64,000 bases of DNA from Lithobates sylvaticus (Eukaryota; Chordata; Amphibia; Anura; Ranidae): the NCBI GenBank assembly GCA_028564925.1, contig CM053028.1, forward strand, positions 365,409,012 through 365,473,011. The letters are read 5' to 3'. Of the stretch, positions 23,201 through 37,100 are shown one piece after another. The notes beneath the pieces were generated by a model. It worked only from the letters and a program-made list of their open reading frames with translations, was not told the DNA's origin and ran no database searches. Position 1 is the stretch's first letter. Each line of letters begins with the position of its first letter. The position numbers and the translations under genes were made by a program.

Positions 23201-26200
23201 AGTAGAGGTGGCATTCCTTAGCCTGTGAAGAACTTCTGCTGAATATTTGAAGTAGCACATGGCGGGAGGGGGAAGTTGATGGCACTTGGATGACAGTGCT
23301 GATGATCCTGATCCGGGTTTTTCCTGTTCCTGTTTGTATCAGTCTAGGTATCAGACTTGCCGCCGTGTTACAGCTATTTGTAAGCGCGCAAGTTGATCGT
23401 GTAGTGCCCTATATGGAAGGATGTAGTTGTCGAGTCGCTAATTCCTGGCTGTTCCAGCTGGCTCTGCTTGTAGTGCCGATCCTGGACCAGAAGGATACTG
23501 CTGGTGACCGCTGAGGTATCTTGTACTGGTGCGAATCGTCCAGGTAGGGGTGATGGGGGCCTGTTGAACCTACCGCCCTTTCGTTTGATCCAGAGGAAGG
23601 CGAAAAACCCCTAACTGTGCCAGCCAATCGCTCAGTAGGGGCAAAAATTCCTTCCTGACCCCCGAGGGCGATCGGACCACAGGGCCCTGGATCAACGACT
23701 AATGGGGGGGGGGGATAACCGGGAACTTACCTGATTGGAGATAATCCCAGCGGCGCTTGCTGTGTGACCTGGTGCCTCTGCGGTGAAGTCTGGTTGCTAC
23801 GGTAGTGGTGTTCTGAGAGGGAAGGGCACACCGGCTTGCAGAAAGGAAATAAGGGTAGGTGAGAGGTGGGATGGCGTGGGCTGGGTCTCAGCCGCAGCCG
23901 CCTTCTTCCTCGTCTAGCCAGCTAGAGCAGAGGTGACAGTGGCTGTGGATGATGCCCACCCAGGTGACTGACCTGAATTGGAGCAGTTCCCGTTGACACC
24001 TTCTGGGGGGTCCTGTGGGTCCTGGTGATGTCCTGGCTGAATCTGGGTGGACTGGGTGGACCAAGATGGCCGCCGACTAGGCCGGAGCCACGGTTTAGCC
24101 TGGTCTTGGCTGCCCAGTGGGAGAGGAGGCAGTCGTGGATGAGGGGGGGGGGGGGGTCCGATGGACGTGGGTACCCGGTGTGGGTGCTAGCTGCGGGGCA
24201 GCTTCTGCCGACGGAGCGGTGATCCGGCGCCGGCCGGACTAGGCCGGAGCCGCGGTGTTTCCTGCCCGCCTACCCGGCGAGGCTGGCGGGCCGGGAGAAG
24301 CGGCGGGAGGAGCGGCGGTGACGGCGGCGCTGAGGAAGGTAGGGTGATTGAGAGGGGCCGGGGGGTCGCGTACCCGGTCCCCGTGCCTGGGGGGGGGGAC
24401 ACGGATGCCGCCTCAAGGCCTGCGGGGATCAGGGAATGCTGGCCTGCAAAAGGCCGGAGCTATTGACGAGGCTGCGGAGCTATCTTCAACCTCTCCCTCT
24501 CCTCCGGCACCTTTCCTTCCTTGCTCAAACTGCACTGGTTACCCCCATACTTAAAAAACCCTCATTAGACCCCACCTGTTTGAATAACTTAAGACCTATC
24601 TCCCTGCTCCCATTTGCCTCCAAGCTCATCGAATGCCTTGTCCATGACCGAATGAGTCATTACCTCACGAACAACAACCTTCTCGACCCCCTACTGCTCT
24701 ACTAAAACTCACCAATGACCTACTAACTGCTAAAACCAATGGCCATTACTCCATACTCATACTCTTAGACCTCTCTGCTGCCTTCGACACAGTTGACCAC
24801 CTGCTCCTCCTCAGCAAACTACACTCCCTTGGCCTCTGTGATTCTGCTTTATCCTGGTTCTCCTCCTACCTATCTCAGCGCACTTTCAGTGTCACTTACA
24901 ACTCTATCTCCTCTACTCCTCTTCCTCTCTTTGTTGGGGTACCCCAAGGCTCTGTCCTTGAGCCCCTCCTATTCTCGCTCTATACCTCTTCCCTGGCCCA
25001 GTTGATAACCTCCCATGGCTTCCAATACCACCTCTACACCGATGACACCCAGATCTATCTCTTCACTCCTCAACTCACCCCCTTGATCTCACGGATCTCA
25101 AACTTACTGAATGACATCTCGGTATGAATGTCACACCACTTTCTCAAACTCAATCTTTCTGAAACCGAGCTTGTAATATTTCCTCCTTCCCGGTCCCCCC
25201 CCCCCCATGATTTTACCATTAAGAGCAACAGCACAACCATTGGTCCCTCCACACATGCAAGGGTGCTGGGTGTCATCCTTAACTCTGACCTCTCCTTTAG
25301 CCCCCACATCCAATCACTAGCTAAATCCTGCCGCCTTAACCTCCGCAACATCTCCAGAATTCGACCCTTCCTGACTAATGTCACCACAAAGCAACTTATT
25401 CACTCCTTGATTATTTCCCGCCTTGACTACTGCAACTCTCTCCTTAATGGCCTACCCTTACGCAGGCTATGCCCCCTTCAGTCTATTATGAATGCTGCTG
25501 CTAGACTAACACACCTCACTAATTGATCTGTGACTGCTGCCCCTCTCTGTCATTCCCTTCACTGGCTTCTCCTACCCCACCGTATAAAATTCAAAATACT
25601 AACCACAACATACAAGGCCATCTACAACATCGCCCCCAGCTACATAAACAAACTCTCTTGCATATATCGCCCAAATCGTCTCCTCCGCTCCTCCCAGGAC
25701 CTCCTGCTCTCTAGCTCTCTTGTTACCTCCTCTCATGCTTGTCTTCAGGACTTCCCCAGAGCCTCTCTCATCCTCTGGAATTCCCTGCCCCTGAATATCC
25801 GATCAGCCCCTAACCTGTCCACCTTTAGAAGATCCCTGAAAACTCACTTATTCAGGGAAGCCTATCCCACACCCACCCAACAACCCCATCAAATCATTAC
25901 ACGCATCTATTACCTTTTGTACCACCACCCCCTCCCTTTAGAATGTAAGCTCTATGAGCAGGGCCCTCCTGTCCCTTCTGTATTGTACTGTAATTGTGCT
26001 ATCCCCCTTTACATTGTAAAGCGCTGTGTAAACTGTTGGCACTATATAAATCGTGAATAACAATAATCTAAGTAACCAATTGTCAGGGTCATTAGAAATA
26101 AAAACTTGAGTATTAAAATCAGAACAAATATATAAGGGAAAGCAAAAATATGTGCAAATGAAAGGTCAGAAAGAAATTATGATAGGAAGGGTGGAGAGTA

Positions 26201-29200
26201 AGGGACTAGGAATCCCAGTTTGACATTATTGCACAAATGTTTACCTCAGCCTCTTAATTATTCTCCATCCCACATACCAACACTGGAGAACAAGCATCCT
26301 TATGGGCCACCTTAGGCCGCGTACACACGAAGGGACAATCCCGCGGGATTATCCTCTGGACTGAAGTCCAGAGGATAATCCCCTCGTGTGTGGGCGCCGG
26401 CGGACTTTTTGGCGCCAAAGTACGGCGGACTAAAGTTTCAGGTTTTGTTCTCAAATTATCCGCTGGACTTGGAAGTCCAGCGGACAATCCCGCCGTTAGT
26501 GGGCAAGTCCGCGGGACTTTTGAAATGAACGGACTTGCCGCTCATCGGCAAGTCCGTTCATTTAGCACGTGACTTCAGGTTACGTAGCTAGCGTAGGCAG
26601 TTACTGCCGCCGCGCCAGCTCCGTGACCTGGCATGGATTTAAAGGGAATCCCCACGCCGAAAAAACGGCGTGAGGGTTCCCCCCAAATCCATGTCAGACC
26701 CTCATCCGAGCACGCAGCCTGGCAGGCCAGGAAAGGGGTGGGGACGAACGAGCGCCCCCCCCCTCCTGAGCCGTACCAGGCCGCGTGCCCTCAACATGGG
26801 GGGTGCCCTGGGGAAAGGGGGGCCGTGCGGCCCCCCCACCCCAAAGCACCTTGTCCCCATGTTGATGAGGACAAGGGCCTCTTCCCGACAACCCTTGCCG
26901 TTGGTTGTCGGGGTCTGCGGGCGGGGGCTTATCGGAATCTGGGAACCCCCTTTAATAAGGGGGCCCCCAGATCCCGGCCCCCCACCCTATGTGAATGAGT
27001 ATGGGGTATGATGTACCCCTACCCATTCACCTAAGGTGTAAAATGTAAAGTAAAAAAAAACACCCACACTTTTGAAAAAATAGTTTATTGCACTGCTCCG
27101 GGGGTCTTCTTCCGTCTTGGGGGTCTTCTCGCCGGACTCCCCCGCCATTTACCAAGCTCTTTTACCGAGCGAGGGGAGTCCGGCTACCTTCTTCGTCGTC
27201 GCCGCCGTCTGGGGGTCTCGATCCGCCTTCGGGGGTCTTCTTCCGTCTTGGGGGTCTTCTCGCCGGACTCCTCCCCTCTCTTCTGCTCTTTTACCTAGCT
27301 CTTTCACGAGGGGAGGTGTCCGGCTACCTTCTTCGTCGTCGCCGCCGTCGTCGTCTGGGGGTCTCGATCCGCCTTCGGGGGTCTTCCGGGGGTCTCTTCT
27401 GTTCTTGCGGCGGTCGTCGTCTTCCGCGCCGCCGGCGCCGCCTTCTTCTTCTTCTTGTCCTTCTTGTTCTTGTTCTTCTTCTTCTTCCGATGTTGACCCG
27501 ACGCTCTCTCTGCCCGGAATGCCTGTGCCGCTCTGAGCTCGGACTTATATAGGGACATGGGCGACAGGGTCACATGCACATGTCACATGGTGACCCCGCC
27601 CCCTTGTGTTGTCACAGTCCCGGAGGATGCTGGGACTGTGACATCGCAAGGGGGCGGGGTCACCATGTGACATGAACATGTGACCCTGTCGCCCATGTCC
27701 CTATATAAGTCCGAGCTCAGAGCGGCACAGGCATTCCGGGCAGAGAGAGCGTCGGGTCAACATCGGAAGAAGAAGAAGAACAAGAACAAGAAGGACAAGA
27801 AGAAGAAGAAGGCGGCGCCGGCGGCGCGGAAGACGACGACCGCCGCAAGAACAGAAGAGACCCCCGGAAGACCCCCGAAGGCGGATCGAGACCCCCAGAC
27901 GACGACGGCGGCGACGACGAAGAAGGTAGCCGGACACCTCCCCTCGTGAAAGAGCTAGGTAAAAGAGCAGAAGAGAGGGGAGGAGTCCGGCGAGAAGACC
28001 CCCAAGACGGAAGAAGACCCCCGAAGGCGGATCGAGACCCCCAGACGGCGGCGACGACGAAGAAGGTAGCCGGACTCCCCTCGCTCGGTAAAAGAGCTTG
28101 GTAAATGGCGGGGGAGTCCGGCGAGAAGACCCCCAAGACGGAAGAAGACCCCCGGAGCAGTGCAATAAACTATTTTTTCAAAAGTGTGGGTGTTTTTTTT
28201 TTTACTTTACATTTTACACCTTAGGTGAATGGGTAGGGGTACATCGTACCCCATACTCATTCACATAGGGTGGGGGGCCGGGATCTGGGGGCCCCCTTAT
28301 TAAAGGGGGTTCCCAGATTCCGATAAGCCCCCGCCCGCAGACCCCGACAACCAACGGCCAGGGTTGTCGGGAAGAGGCCCTTGTCCTCATCAACATGGGG
28401 ACAAGGTGCTTTGGGGTGGGGGGGCCGCACGGCCCCCCTTTCCCCAGGGCACCCCCCATGTTGAGGGCACGCGGCCTGGTACGGCTCAGGAGGGGGGGGG
28501 CGCTCGTTCGTCCCCACCCCTTTCCTGGCCTGCCAGGCTGCGTGCTCGGATGAGGGTCTGACATGGATTTGGGGGGAACCCCCACGCCGTTTTTTCGGCG
28601 TGGGGATTCCCTTTAAATCCATGCCAGCTTGCGGAGCTAGCGCGGCGGCATTTACTGCCTACGCTAGCTACGTAACCTGAAGTTACGTTCAAAATGAACG
28701 GACTGCTCCGTGTGTGGGCAAGTCCGTTCATTTTCAAAAGTCCCGCGGACTTTTGGCCGGCGGATTATCCGCTGGACAAGTCCGTGCGTGTGTGGGCAAG
28801 TCCACACCCTCGGAAAGTCCAGCGGACCTAGCCGGAAAGTCCAGCGGATTGTCCGCTGGACTTAGGTCCGCCGGCAAAAGTCCGTACGTGTGTACGAGGC
28901 ATTAGTCAGACCTGTGTCCCCTATATCTCAGTGCATTCCTAACAGCTATTAAACTCTTCTAGATGGAAGGTGCTTCTGTTACTAAACAAAAAAAGGAACT
29001 GCCATAAGCAATAATGATTGAAAAACAAAAATTATCATGTTTTGGGCCCTTTAAAGATACTTTCATGAGGAAAGCAGTGACAGATCTTCTAGAACCAAGT
29101 CTGTATACTCCCTCTCTCCTTCCAGAGACTGCATTTCTCAGACAACCCTAGAACCTCTAATCGGACTTTACTCCAGCCCAGACTTTCCACCTGGCATTAA

Positions 29201-32200
29201 TGAGCATGATTTTCTGTGGTGGTTTTGCAACCATGAAAATCCACCATTTGTCAGAAGTAGGAAAAAGAGTGGTTTCTTAGTTTCTCCCAATAAATTCATC
29301 CAATGAACAATACAGCACATTACATTTTATTTTACATCCTTTAGGTAATATACCCTTTGTTCTTTTATGTGACTTGTATAGACTCACTCTTGACACTTTA
29401 ACTTTTAACTTTACTTTTTAAATGGTGTTATTTCATCCATTTATGGTTATTGATAAATCAAATGAGCCCAACAGAATACCCTGTATATGCAAATAGAAGC
29501 AAAGAATTAACCCTACAAATGTGGACCTTCAAATTTCAGGATAACTGCAAGACTCTAACCAAAGCATCTCTAATAGAAGGTTCTTAAAAAGTAACTTTTT
29601 TAAGATTTTGAAGAGGGCTTACATGGTCTACAGGTTCAGCAAATATATATGTGTTTAAGGGATTGCTTGCTGATGGATTTGCAGCGTGGTTTATGCTCTC
29701 TGGAATAAAATGACCAGACTTCTCTCCACAATTCTGTCTAAAACCTTAAATTTGAGTTCCTACAATCTTACTGTAAGGTAACAAACCCCAGGAAAGATAT
29801 TCACAGCTCATAGGCTGGTTCAGACATAGCATGGCTACCCAGACCCACATACTCTAGCAGCTAAGTTGAGAACAACCACCTTATCAAATTAAACAATTAT
29901 GCAGAAAGCCAACTCATTTATGAAGTCTAAAATAATTATTGTCATACACACTGAGTCCAGAAAGACAACCATAAACATATGGCAACCCAGGCTGGAACAT
30001 TATGGAGCTATGTATCTAGAAATCTTAGTTCTATTGATCTAAGATCATAATCTTAAAAAGTTATTGAAACAATTTAAGAGCTTTTCATGCTTGTCATCAT
30101 CTCACTCTATCAGTCATTGAGTTTGAGATACACAAATAAGCAAGCTATTTGTTGTTTTAATGAAATATTATTATTTAAGGTACTTATATAGCGCCGTCAA
30201 TTTATGTAGCGCTTTACATATACATTGTACATTCACATCAGTCCCTAACCTCAAGGAGCTTACAATCTAAGGTCCCTAACCCACATTCATATACTAGGGC
30301 CAATTTAGACAGAAGCCAATTAACCTACCAGCATGTCTTTGGAGATATGTTTTTTTTTTCATTGCATTTACACCTGAGAGCATATTTCTGGTGATTTTAA
30401 AGCAATTTAGGGGTCATTAAAGTGTTTTACAAGCATTGTGCAAGTGTTTTTGCACATGTATCAAGCTTCAGGTGTTTCATTCCTGTTCTGGGCAAAGGAG
30501 TAGAACAGTTCTAGAGGAGAGGAGTTCTTTCAGGCACAAAAAACAAACCATTTACAAATGCTCCCACTGAAGTCCATGAGGCAAAAAATGTCTGATTACG
30601 ATCCACAAACAGCTTATGTACTTCTTTGATATGACCAGTAACACACCTCCTGTATTAGAGTGCCCCCACTCTGGATGAATGAGCACGGGGGTACCTTTGA
30701 ACAGCAGCATTGTCTGTCTAGCAGAGGGGAATGTTAGATGTATTGGCAAATTTAGATACATTAACAAACTGAAGCCAAACTCCAACTGACACAGCAGTTA
30801 CACAAGCAGTTATAGTAACCATTTCTTTTTTCTTTTGGAATAAAGGTTTTACATGAATAAAAGGGAGAGCTTGTTCTGTTGAAAACCAACACACTTACTG
30901 GCAGGATCACCAGTTAAAAATAAAGAAAGAAAGCCGAAAAAAATGCAGGAATCACATGCAAGAATTTGTAAGCTACAATATAATACATATTTGCTTTTGG
31001 GTTTAAAGGAAAAGTACAGCCAAAGCTTGTTTGGCTGTACTTCTCCTGTGGATCACAGGAGTGTAGTTCGGTCTGCACACCTGTGACCCATTTGCAGCAG
31101 ACAGTGGGCTGAAGTCCACTGTCTGCTGATGTCACAAAGCCAGTCCAGGCTTGGGCAAGATTGAGACACTGGGGTCGGGATCCACACACATGCCTGGACT
31201 GACACCCATCTTAGCCGCTCAGCAAGCTGCAGAGAGCCTGAGCTGGCCGCTCCTGCCCCATTCACAGCCCAGTACTCCAATGAGCGAGGAGGGGCAGAGC
31301 AGAGAGTGGTGACAGACAGTCAGCAGCTCTTTGCTCAGGGAGCTGTGAGAACCAAGCGATCTGCAGTGTTTGATCACTCGGTTCTCAGTGTTAAAGCCAG
31401 CAGGGGACAGATGTATCCACCTAGGTAAGTATAAGTATAAAAACCCAAATCCCATACTTCTCTTTTAATACCACTTTTACATATGTCTAAGCAATTCAAA
31501 CAGAAGATATGATTAGAAATGCATTAGCAGAGCAACTGTCTTCAGAGAAAACTGAATATCAGACTGATCAGACTGATCAGCAGTAAGTTAGAGATTTAGA
31601 CAGCTCAAGTTATATGTAGATCTTGACACGCTACCTCTTTGTAGCTTTGATGTTATTCACTTATTGTGATTGGTGGCCTCACTAACCAATTAGGGGCTGA
31701 ACTAAACCCTCCTATCCTTGACAGCCAAGAAAACTGCCATCTTAGCCTCTGTTTGATCTACAGCTGCCATGGTGCTGCACATGTGATCAGTTATGACATC
31801 AGCCATTTGATGGTTTCATTTAGAAGTGTAGCAATTCAAAAAACAATCATACATACTTACCTACCTGTTGCAGCATCATTTCGATGCTGCAAGCTGTCGC
31901 ACGCCACCTCTAAGCTTGAGAACTGAGCAATTATGTGACCGCTGGTCACTCGGTTCTCAGGTCCACACTGTCAGTCACAGCTCTGTGCTTTGCCCCTCCA
32001 GCTCTCACTGGAGCGCCTGGCAGAAGAGGGTGGTAGCAGCTGGCTCAGGTTTTCTGCATAGTGCTGAAAGGCTGAGCCAGCTACTGGTCAGGAATCTGGG
32101 TGGATCCTGAAATTATCGTTGCGATCCCTCCAGAGTCTGGAGTGGTTTTATGATGTCAGCCGACAGTGGGCTTTAGCCCACTGTCTGCTAATTTTGGGTC

Positions 32201-34113
32201 ACTGAAGTGCACTCCTGTGACCCACATGAAAAGTATGGCTAAAAGAGCTTTGGCCATACTTCTCTTTTAATTGTTTAGTTGAAAACACCAGCAACGGTGA
32301 CAGTTACCTTTCAAGGCATACCTCTTTTGGAAAACAGTTGAATCATTGGGTTTAGTTCTGCTTTAATGCTGCTTTAAGCCTTTTACATGAAATTTGCTAT
32401 TTTCATATAAATAATTTATACATACATGCAGTATATTGCTTCATTATACAATAATGTTATGTAGAAACCAGAAGTAAAGTACTTTGATTAGACATGAAGA
32501 AAGAAGAAGCACAGAAATGTTCGTGAAGTGAGAACAATTCTGTATCTTCTTTCCTTCCTTTTTTTTGTCCGTCCCTTCCAGAAACATTCAAGAAGTTAGA
32601 GGGAGAATGCGTAGAAGCCAGGTTAATTTAAAACGTAGAGGTTTCGATTTTAATATTTTTTTCTGGCAGAAGTGGTTATGGGACTGTGACTGACTGTGTG
32701 GTACCTGCTTTCATATCCCTCTGTGCTGGGTGCCTTAGGTGGACACTGCCTCTGTGCCATTACTTGGCTTTTCCGCTTGGGCACTACCTGATTACTTTGC
32801 TTTTCAGCTTGGGCACTACCCGACGGGGCTCCTCTATTTGACCCATGGAGGTGCTTTTTGGACATTGGGATGGTAAGAGTGTGCTACAACTATATTGTGT
32901 GATTTTCATGCTTTTCAAGACCCTGTATCATCCCAGTTCCCCTCTCCATCTGCAGCATCCAGTTCAAATGTCCATTGGCTATATATGTTCCTGGGGGACT
33001 GTCATAATTGCTGGCCTTTTTTTCTGAAATTGCTAGTTGTCTGGCTGTCATGCTAACATCATGGCTTCAATACTTTCTAAGTCACTGATCCTACTCGTAC
33101 ATGATCAGGTGCTCCGACTTCACTTTAAAAATGTTTAACTCCTTTAATAAAATTTAGAAGTGAGTACTCATGATAATTAATTCTATTTGCTGCTACTGTG
33201 ATGCTCTAAAGGAAATCATAAACATATAGACAATCTGCTCTCTCCTCTTGTAAGTGTGATCTTCCTTGTCAGCATATGTGCAGGCAGGCCATCTGATTGG
33301 CCTCAAGTACTGCCCCTGTCTCTATCCATTTCCAGCGCCCTGAGGTGATTTAGTTTGCATATATATACAAGTTATTCATTCATTCATTTCCTCAAGTCTG
33401 TTCTGTTGTAGAGGTGATTATTCCAGGGTAAATATCCCATCAAACTCGGGTATTTATACTAGCTGTATTCAAAAACAAATAGTTTATTTATTTATAGCAT
33501 ATGCATGGGGATATTTCTCAAGTGTAGCGCATTTTCAGTGAGTCCACTACAGTCAGGAACTATGTTTTAGAGCTTGAAGGCGCACTTTCGTAAAAAAAAA
33601 GGATAAAGTTCAACACAAACAGTTGCCCTCGCAGTGGTTTCCACCATCAGTTTGAACATAAAAATAAATGATAATCAGCCTACTGGCTCTCTCTTGCAGC
33701 ACCATTGCTCAGGCCTCTTGCTCAAACCCACTGTTCTGACATGCAATCCATGCACCTCTCATGCATCCTCTGCATATCACTCACAGCTTGCTGCTGCACT
33801 GGGCCCACTCCCTGACCAAGACAGGGGTCCTCCCTTCTCCCGAGTGGAGTACACCTGTCTCCTAGATGGAGCCCTGAACTATGCTCAGACCTAGGATTAC
33901 ACACCTTGCTGGTCTTCTGTACATATACTCTACTGGTCTTTGGTAAAACCCAGACATAGGATCTGAGGCTTTGTTCCTCCCAAGACTATTTTGATGCCTC
34001 TGAACTTCACAATCCTGCTCAACACAGATAATCTGGAGCCCCTCCGTCTACATTTGTGAGAACCCAGTGTTATTTTTACCTATTTTTACATGGTGGCAGG
34101 ACCCCACACTGTT

Positions 34114-34170
<57 letters not shown>

Positions 34171-37100
34171 ATCAGTATCTCACAACAGTGAGTACACCAC
34201 TCACATCTATATATGTAAATATATTATTATATCTTTTCATGTGACAACACTGAAGAAATGACACTTTGCTACAATGTAAAGTAGTGAGTGTACAGCTTGT
34301 ATAACAGTGTAAATTTGCTGCCCCCTCAAAATAACTCAACACACAGCCATTAATGTCTAAACCGCTGGCAACAAAAGTGAGTAAACCCCTAAGTGAAAAT
34401 GTCCAAATTGGGCCCAATTAGCTATTTTCCCTCCCCGGTGTCATGAGACTTGTTGGTGTAATGCCGCGTACACACGGCTGGAATTTCCGATGGAAACAGC
34501 CCGATGGGAGATTTTCATCGGATTTTCAGCCCGTGTGTATGCCCATCGGTCTTTTTCTGTCGGCATTTCCAACGGACTTTAGATTGAAAGCCTGTTCTTA
34601 ATTTTTCAGATGGAAAAACTTTCTATCGGAAATTCCGATCGTGTGTATGCAATTCCGACATGCAAAATTCCGATGCATGCTCGGAAACAATTCAATTAAT
34701 TAATTAAACTTCCCTTTTATAGTGCCGTCCAACGTGTTGTATGTCGCGGTGTTATTGACTGTCGGAATTTGGTGTGACCGTGTGTAGGCAAGACAGTTGG
34801 AGCGGAATTCCGACGGGAAAAACATCAGAGATTTTTCCGACGAGAATTCCGATCGTGTGTACACGGCATTACAAGGTCTCAGGTGTGTTAAATTTGGTGT
34901 TATCGCTCTCACTCTCTCATACTGGTCACTTGAAGTTCAACATGGCACCTCATGGCAAAGAACTCTCTGAGGATCTGAAAAAAAAAAGAATCGTTGCCCT
35001 ACATAAAGATGACCTATGCTATAGGAAAATTGCCAAGACCCTGAAACTGAGCTGCAGCACAGTGACCAAGACCATACAGCATTTAACAGGACAGATTCCA
35101 CTAAGAACAGGCCTTGCCATGGTCGACCAAAGAAGTTGAGTGAACGTGCCCAGCATCATATCCAGAGGTTGTCTTTGGGAAATAGACGTATGAGTGCTGC
35201 CAGCATTTCTGCAGAGATTGAAGGGGTGGGGGGTAAGCCTGTCAGTGCTCAGACCATACGCTGCACACTGCATAAAATTGGTCTGCATGGCCGTCGTCCC
35301 AGAAGGAAGCCTCTTCTAAAGATGATGCACAAAAAAGCCTGCAAACAGTTTGCTGAAGACAAGCAGACTAAAGACATGGATTACTGGAACCATGTCCTGT
35401 GGTCTGATGAGACCAAGATAAACTTATTTGGTTCAGATGGTGTCAAGTGTGTGTCAAGTGTGTGTGCAAACAGGTGAGGAGTACAAAGACAAGTGTGTCT
35501 TGCTTACAGTCAAGCATGGTGGTGTGAGTGTCATGGTCTGGGGCTGCATGAGTGCTGCCGGCACTGGGAAGCTACAGTTCATTGAGGGAACCATGAATGC
35601 CAACATGTACTGTGACATACTGAAGCAGAGCACGATCCCCTCCCTTCGGAGACTGGGCCGCAGGGCAGTATTCCAACATTATGTTGACCCCAAACACACC
35701 CCCAAGACAACCACTGCCTTGGTAAAGAAGCTGAGGGTAAAGGTGGTAGAGTGGCCAGGCATGTCTCCAGACCTAAACCCTATTGAGCATCTGTGGGGCA
35801 TCCTTAAACGGAAGGTGGAGGAGCGCAAGGTCTCTAACATCCACCAGCTCTGTAAATTCATCATGGAGGAGTGGACGAGGACTCCAGTGGCAACCAGTGA
35901 CGCTCTGGTGAACTCCATGCCCAAGAGGGTTAAGGCAGTGCTGGAAAATAATGGTGGCCACACAACAAATTGATACTTTGGGCCCAATTTGGACATTTTC
36001 ACTTAGGGGTGAACTAATTTTTGCTGCCAGTGGTTTAGACATTAATGCCTGTGTGTTGAGTTATTTTGAGGGTTACAGCTGTACACTCACTACTTTACAT
36101 GGTAGAAAAGTGTAATTTCTTCAGTGTTGTCACATGAAAAGATATAATAAAATATTTACAAAAATGTGAGGGGTGTACTCACTTTTGTGAGATACTGTAT
36201 GTGTGTGTGAATACAGTGCATCCGGAAAGTATTCACATATTGTTATGTTACATCTTTATTCCAAAATGGATTCATTTTACTATTTTCCTTAAAATTCTAC
36301 AAACAGTTTGAAAAATGTATTATAAAAAAAAAAAAAATCACATGTACATAAGTATTCACAGCCTTTGCTCAATACTTTGTTGAAGCACCTTTGGCACCAA
36401 CTACAGCTTCAAGTCTTTTTGAGTATGATGCTACAAGCTTGGCACCCCTATTTTTGGGCAGTTTCTCCCATTCTTCTTTGCAGGACCTCTCAAGTTCCAT
36501 CAGGCACAGCCATTTTATTAGATCTCTCAAGAGATGTTCAATCGGGTTCAAGTCTGGGCTCTGGCTGGCCCACTCAAGGACATTCACAGAGTTGTCTCCT
36601 TTGTTATCTTGGCTGTGTGCTTAGGGTCGTTGTCCTGTTGGAAGATGAACCTTCACCCCAGTCTGAGGTCCAGAGCACTCTGAAACAGGTTTTCATCAAG
36701 GATGTCTCTGTACATTGCTGCATTCATCTTTCCCTCAATCCTGACTAGTCTCTCAATAAGCGTATATTGATTGGTTTGCGCAAAAGTTATAGCGTCTACA
36801 AACTATGGATACATTTAGGGACTTTTCTTTATTTATTTATTACTGGTAATGGCGGCGATCTGTGATTTTTAGCAGGACTGCGACATTGGGGTGGACAAAT
36901 CTGACACTTTTTGGGGACCAGTGACACCAATACAGTGATCAGTGCTATAAAAATGCACTGATTACTGTATACATGGCACTGGCAGGGAAGGGGTTAACAC
37001 CAGGGGCGATCAAAGGGTTAAATGTTCCCTAGGGAGGTGCTTACTAACTGTGCGGGGCAGTGTCACACTGAAGGAAAAGAGAGATCTGTGATTCAGCTTA

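Larger units (their letters stand above)
20186..24481 (-). mobile_element. L2-clade LINE (younger copy), nearly full length
   Basis: This 4.3-kb insert in the older L2 is flanked by ATCTT at 20181..20185 and 24482..24486. On the minus strand it has a CpG-rich 5' leader (24481-23290), an endonuclease frame, an RT frame of 700 codons, and a 3' end GTAGCGCTATACAAATTATTC with five ATTC-type repeats, which is the usual L2 tail microsatellite. Only one frame change near 22430-22470 is apparent between endonuclease and RT, so the copy is fairly young. Confidence 0.92.
26315..28901. mobile_element. Giant palindromic (foldback) Harbinger-type element, 2.6 kb
   Basis: The ends GGCCGCGTACACACG and CGTGTGTACGAGGCA are flanked by TTA at 26312..26314 and 28902..28904, as in PIF/Harbinger. 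From about 26573 to 28682 the two halves are near-identical inverted copies of about 1.05 kb each, centred at 27626/27627 with only isolated differences (for example gtgaggg/gtggggg and cattgccg/ggccaggg regions). The outer 250 bases of each arm share Harbinger-MITE words but are rearranged, with extra hairpins. No transposase is encoded. The matching ORFs on both strands are arm-derived. Confidence 0.92.

Noticed and set aside
23516-23560. tRNA-like B-box (GGTGCGAATC)
   Set aside because: No A-box at the correct distance and no cloverleaf; it is part of the L2 leader.
26633-28622. Matching long ORFs on both strands ([11 protein letters not shown]..., [11 protein letters not shown]..., [11 protein letters not shown]...)
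   Set aside because: They are mirror images produced by the palindrome, GC-rich and low in complexity, with no domain and with overlapping frames all open. The Lys-rich one has its ATG upstream of the TATA box.
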